This document shows positions 6,924 through 9,948 of a stretch of 9,948 nucleotides of DNA, in pieces. This stretch comes from Opitutaceae bacterium (lineage in GTDB: Bacteria; Verrucomicrobiota; Verrucomicrobiia; Opitutales; Opitutaceae): the NCBI GenBank assembly GCA_023265535.1, contig JAHFTI010000108.1, forward strand, positions 1 to 9,948, read 5' to 3'. The notes beneath the pieces were generated by a model that saw nothing but the letters and a program-made list of their open reading frames with translations, had not been told where the DNA came from and made no database searches. Made by a program: the position numbers and the translations under genes. Within the stretch, counting starts at the first letter, position 1. Every line of letters begins with the position of its first letter.

Positions 6924-7244
6924 AAGAGGATGGACAGTGCAGTTAATGCACGCAATTAGCACAACTGCTTCATCGGCGGGCCGCCGCTCCCTGGCGTATC
7001 CATAATTCACTTACATCCAGAGGAATAGGACACGGGCTTATCACCCGGCTTGACACCCCTGGGATTTGCCCCTGACGGGGTTGGGCAAACAAGGCCGGGG
7101 CGACTGGGGCAGTCCTCCCTGCGCAAACAGCTGCCATTCAAGGGAGCATTGCGCCGCCCGGTTTGCCCCGAGGTCGAGACTGGCAAAGGTATGCCGCAAG
7201 GGGCCCGACGCCCTGAACCGCACCCCTTCAACCCTCCCCCAGAC
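6924..7244. other. Intergenic region upstream of the ADP-ribosyltransferase gene
   Basis: About 320 bp with no supported protein gene. It holds small inverted repeats: GTGCA/TGCAC (6937-6951), GCAGTT/AACTGC (6939-6968), a GC palindrome CGGCGG/CCGCCG (6974-6986) and GACTG/CAGTC (7102-7114). CATAAT at 7001-7006 resembles a -10 box for rightward transcription, but no -35 lies at proper spacing. TTGACA at 7050-7055 is a perfect -35 sequence with no -10 at 16-18 nt. The frame of the downstream gene is open from 7029, after a TAG at 7026, but third-position GC before about 7245 is lower than in the gene body, so this part is probably untranslated. Confidence 0.4.
7065..7089. repeat. Perfect 7-bp inverted repeat in the toxin-gene leader
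   Basis: TTTGCCC (7065-7071) and GGGCAAA (7083-7089) flank an 11-bp spacer. A CCCC/GGGG pairing (7069-7072 with 7077-7080) offers an alternative inner stem. It could be an operator or an mRNA hairpin about 155 bp before the chosen start. No T tract follows, so it is not an intrinsic terminator. Confidence 0.35.
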
Positions 7245-8312
7245 ATGCCCCTCGGAAACTTCCTCAGTGGTCACCGGATGCCCAGCCTGCCCAAGCCTCC
7301 GCCCTCGCGTCCGGCCGCGAGCCTTCCCCCCGACTACGATGCGGTGAACATTCAGATGTTCGGTTCGGAGTTCGACGCCGTCCCGTTGCCCAACCAGGCC
7401 GAAGCCCAGGCCCGGGCGCTGAACTGCTCGCGCGACAACATGAACTTCATCCGGAGCATGATTCCGGTTTCGATCCAGCACTCCTACGCCGCCTTTTTCA
7501 CGACCATGGCGCAGCGCCAGTGGAGACCCGCCAGGGTCAACACCGCAACGCCGCAGGGCCGGCCCGCCTTCGGCACCCATCGCCCGGCAGGAGCCCCCGA
7601 CAATTCTCGACCGCTCTATGGCAAGCATGCCACCGACTGGGACAAGATCCGCGACCTCGACCGCGTGAACGCCTACGTCTTTCGCGGCGACAAGCGGCGC
7701 GTCAGCGACATCCGCGCCGCGGGCGGCTTTCAGCCTCCCTCCACGCGCACGGACGAGCCCTACATGAAGCTCATCGGCACCCGCTTCGCCAAGTACATGA
7801 AGGAGCGCTTCAATCGCGACGTCGATGCGGACGAGGTCTACCAATACATCCGGGGGCAGGGAAAGCAGGGGCGCGACTTCACCGAGTACCAGATCTGGCG
7901 TTCCATCCTGGAGGGCGAAAAGTTCCACATCGAGCGAATGGTGACCGACGAGTTCCTGCGCGGCTTCATCTCCACCAGCCGCGACGTGCGCGTGGCGCAG
8001 GGTTTCTGCCTGCAGACCTCCGCCGACGGCCAGAGGGCGCCCACCTTCGCGGTGTACGCGCTGCACACGGAGGATGGCTTCCTGCTTCCGCCGCGCGCAC
8101 AGCATGTGCACGGAAGCAACGGCGAGGCCGAGGTGGCCCATCCCGGCCTGCTTCCCTGGAAGAACGTGATGGGCTTCCGCACCTTCATCGACGTCAACTT
8201 CGACGACCCGCGCACCTTCAGGAAGAGCGGGGTGATCTTCATGAGAAAGGGCTTCCAGGCGGCCGACCCCAAGGGCTACCAGGAGGTGTTCTACTCGCTG
8301 GGGAAACTCTAG
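7245..8312 (+). CDS. Putative mono-ADP-ribosyltransferase, cholera/pertussis-toxin type
   Basis: A 355-aa protein (from ATG 7245) with the R-S-E triad of toxin-type ADP-ribosyltransferases, which move ADP-ribose from NAD+ to a target, often arginine. Arg147 sits in NAYVFRGDKR, followed by VSDIRAAGGFQPP, parallel to LYRADSRPP..EIKQSGG of cholera toxin A. Ser243-Thr244-Ser245 lie in GFISTSRD, matching GYVSTS. Glu294-x-Glu296 lie in GEAEVAHPGLLPW, matching the EQE and following GGIPY turn. E-x-E suggests arginine as acceptor. The R-to-STS spacing is about 96 residues against about 54 in cholera toxin A, so there is an insertion. The first ~130 residues are Pro-rich then unrecognised; no signal peptide or membrane segment is seen. 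Starts at 7191 or 7278 are possible; none has a good Shine-Dalgarno. No B-subunit or immunity gene adjoins. Codon use looks like its neighbours. Target and delivery route unknown. Confidence 0.78.
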   Translation: MPLGNFLSGHRMPSLPKPPPSRPAASLPPDYDAVNIQMFGSEFDAVPLPNQAEAQARALNCSRDNMNFIRSMIPVSIQHSYAAFFTTMAQRQWRPARVNTATPQGRPAFGTHRPAGAPDNSRPLYGKHATDWDKIRDLDRVNAYVFRGDKRRVSDIRAAGGFQPPSTRTDEPYMKLIGTRFAKYMKERFNRDVDADEVYQYIRGQGKQGRDFTEYQIWRSILEGEKFHIERMVTDEFLRGFISTSRDVRVAQGFCLQTSADGQRAPTFAVYALHTEDGFLLPPRAQHVHGSNGEAEVAHPGLLPWKNVMGFRTFIDVNFDDPRTFRKSGVIFMRKGFQAADPKGYQEVFYSLGKL

Positions 8313-8350
8313 GGACGGGCCTGCCGCCCTCCCCCGCTCCCGCCGACGCA

Positions 8351-9948
8351 TCAGCGCACGACCGTGAGGGAGAGGGGGGCATCACCCCTGAGCGGAAGCC
8401 AGAGAAGCAGCACGGACTCGCCGAGGCCGGGACGGACCTGGACCCGATACTCCGTACCCAAATTCAGGATACGCCCGTTGAGCGAGACCGCGGAGGGCGG
8501 GAGGTCCCAGCCACGAAGCTCGAGGCAGGGATTGACCACCGGGGAAGAGGGGGACGCATCGAAAGCCAGGTCGAGGGAGGCTTCGCCGCACGGGGCGATC
8601 TCCCAGGCCTTGCGCGCGGGAAGGAAGCTGGCGGCGACGGTCCCGCCGGAGGGCAGGCGCGCAGTCAGGCGGGGCGGGGCCGACCAGGAACGCAGGAGGG
8701 GCAGGAGCTCCCCGGGCTTTCCGGCGGTGAGGCCGGCAAGCATGATGCGGCGCTCGGAGTGGTGGCCCCGTTCCAGGGCGCCCCAGCTGATGTTGTGCAG
8801 GGAGGCGTGGCTGGGACGGTCGGCGGCGAAGGCGTAGCGACCGTCGGAGGCACCCTGGGAGGCGGGCCAGTGGTTCCACCAGGGGTACATGCTGACCTCG
8901 CGGCGGACCTCCTTGGAAAAGAGGTTGAAGGAGGGCTTGTCCTGCGGGCGCACCAGGACAAAGGGGCGCAGCACGCTCCGTGTATTCACCACATAGATAC
9001 AGGCACCCTGCGCCGTGCCGGGATCGTTGGGAGGGGTGGAGCCGGTCCAGTCGAAGTCCTGGCGCCGCCCATCGGCCTGCAGCACGGTGAGCCCGCGCCC
9101 CTCGAGGCAATCCTCGGGGCGCATGCCCGGGCCCATCACGACGATGCCCTCGTGCCACTCGTGCGCCTCCTGCTGCTGGGAACTGTGCAGGGTGATGTCG
9201 CGCACCGAGGTGCCATCGGGGTAGATCGTGTGGAGCTCGTCGGACCAATCCCCCCAGCCTGTGTCGGCATCGGCGCGGGCGATCTCATAGAAGACATCGG
9301 TGAGGGCGTAACGCCAGTGGACCACGCTGCGGACGGGACCGCTTTCAATGACGGCGACACGGGAGTAGCGGCACTGCTTGTCGGACATGGGCTCGCCGCA
9401 GCCCTTGATGCCACCCCAGGTCTCGTTGAACTCATTGGTGTACCAGATGCCGTTCTCGGTGACCCAATGCGGGATGTAGCTGGTGCCGCGCCAGAACACG
9501 AGGCGTCCGGCATGGGAGTCGAAGCGCACGACGACATCGGCATGGGGGCCGGTGCGCCAGAGGCGATCCCATTGCGGGTAAAACTGCAGTTCCGTGTTAT
9601 ACGCGCCAAAGGGCCCCGGTCCCGGGGGGCCGGCGGGCAGCACGCGGGCTGCCAGGGGTGCAGGGATGGCCCCCGGAGTGGTTGCCAGGAAACGCGCGCG
9701 CGCCTGCGCCGCCGTGAGAGCCTCAGGCCACAGCCGGAGCTCATCGAGGGCGCCATCAAGATAGCTGTGATAAAGGCCATTGGCCTCGGGGCGAAGGGCC
9801 CCCTGGGGCGGGAGCGCCTCGCGGCTGCGGCCCAGCAGGAAGGGCGCCCCCAGTGCGGCCGGAACAAGCCGGCCGGGCCTGTCGCTGGCGACCGCCACAC
9901 CCTGCACATAAAGGGTGCGCACGCCGGCTGCGTCCCAGGTGCCAATCA
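8351..9948 (-). CDS. LamG-domain protein with conserved C-terminal domain of unknown function (5' partial)
   Basis: The frame is open to the right edge, so the N-terminus is missing; the first in-window start is a GTG at 9922, used for numbering. The visible N-terminal part is the end of a LamG/concanavalin-A-like jelly roll: LYVQGVAVAS (4-13), FLLGRSRE (28-35), SYLDGALDELRLWPEALTAA (53-72). A Pro/Gly linker (95-104) leads to a large domain with FYPQWDRLW (114-122), FWRGTSYIPHWV (143-154), GIWYTNEFNETW (158-169), EPMSDKQC (177-184), VVHWRYAL (200-207), WGDWSDELHTIYPDG (223-237), HEWHEGIVVMGPGMRPED (254-271) and MYPWWNHWP (345-353). From memory such proteins occur in polysaccharide-using Planctomycetota and Verrucomicrobiota and are probably exported, but I know of no proven activity. 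The many Trp, Tyr, His and Asp residues would suit carbohydrate binding or cleavage; that is inference. It converges on the ADP-ribosyltransferase gene with a 38-bp gap lacking a clear terminator. Confidence 0.78.
   Translation of the reverse strand, partial: IGTWDAAGVRTLYVQGVAVASDRPGRLVPAALGAPFLLGRSREALPPQGALRPEANGLYHSYLDGALDELRLWPEALTAAQARARFLATTPGAIPAPLAARVLPAGPPGPGPFGAYNTELQFYPQWDRLWRTGPHADVVVRFDSHAGRLVFWRGTSYIPHWVTENGIWYTNEFNETWGGIKGCGEPMSDKQCRYSRVAVIESGPVRSVVHWRYALTDVFYEIARADADTGWGDWSDELHTIYPDGTSVRDITLHSSQQQEAHEWHEGIVVMGPGMRPEDCLEGRGLTVLQADGRRQDFDWTGSTPPNDPGTAQGACIYVVNTRSVLRPFVLVRPQDKPSFNLFSKEVRREVSMYPWWNHWPASQGASDGRYAFAADRPSHASLHNISWGALERGHHSERRIMLAGLTAGKPGELLPLLRSWSAPPRLTARLPSGGTVAASFLPARKAWEIAPCGEASLDLAFDASPSSPVVNPCLELRGWDLPPSAVSLNGRILNLGTEYRVQVRPGLGESVLLLWLPLRGDAPLSLTVVR

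Noticed and set aside
6840..6960. tRNA or known riboswitch (c-di-GMP, cobalamin) in the divergent intergenic region
   Set aside because: There is no TPsiC-like GGTTCGAATCC arm, no acceptor stem, and none of the conserved riboswitch core sequences I can recall; only generic stems are present.
7050..7078. TTGACA as a -35 box for the toxin gene
   Set aside because: The hexamer is perfect, but at 17-nt spacing the sequence is TGACGG, and nothing TATAAT-like lies at 16-18 nt.
8313..8350. Bidirectional terminator between the two convergent genes at the right
   Set aside because: Only a short GGGC/GCCC pairing with no T run on either strand; too weak to call.
7041..8351. Minus-strand open frame (436 codons) opposite the ADP-ribosyltransferase
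   Set aside because: The plus strand carries the R, STS and ExE motifs in order; the antisense translation is low-complexity with no recognisable motif.

Overview
The window is GC-rich, densely coding DNA from a Gram-negative bacterium. Evidence for an outer membrane is a TonB-C-type protein, a lipoprotein with a clear lipobox and a secreted-type LamG protein. The mix of a Sel1/TonB-C protein, a LamG protein with a 'FWRGTSYIPHWV' core, a receptor ending in an 'IPICSYCKNIRDD' Cys cluster, and weak or absent Shine-Dalgarno sequences resembles Verrucomicrobiota (Opitutales-like) genomes. That placement is inference from memory of families, not a database result.

Layout, left to right. (1) 1-1175 (+): 3' part of a Sel1-repeat/TonB C-terminal protein, followed by a GC-rich hairpin. 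(2) 1222-2688 (+): membrane receptor with a periplasmic Cache-like sensor, HAMP, and a short four-cysteine C-terminus instead of a kinase or cyclase. (3) 2782-3243 (-): small GlcG/HbpS-like protein. (4) 3370-5601 (-): dCache-HAMP-HisKA-HATPase-REC hybrid histidine kinase. (5) 5598-6704 (-): LivJ-type substrate-binding lipoprotein overlapping the kinase start by ATGA. Genes 5 and 4 form a translationally coupled unit, and gene 3 lies downstream on the same strand behind a possible terminator. (6) 6705-7244: divergent intergenic region with a promoter candidate overlapping an inverted repeat, a strong leftward terminator-like hairpin preceded by nested stems (possible small RNA or attenuator), and further inverted repeats. 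(7) 7245-8312 (+): a putative mono-ADP-ribosyltransferase of the cholera/pertussis toxin type, with a recognisable R / STS / ExE triad. (8) 8351-9948 (-): 3' part of a LamG-containing protein with a large conserved domain of unknown function.

Functionally, genes 2, 4 and 5 are signal-input genes. The binding lipoprotein probably captures a small molecule (amino acid-like, by family) and presents it to the hybrid kinase; no ABC permease or ATPase is present. The most unusual item is the ADP-ribosyltransferase, which has no visible signal peptide, B subunit or immunity partner in the window. No insertion sequence, CRISPR array, tRNA or rRNA was seen.
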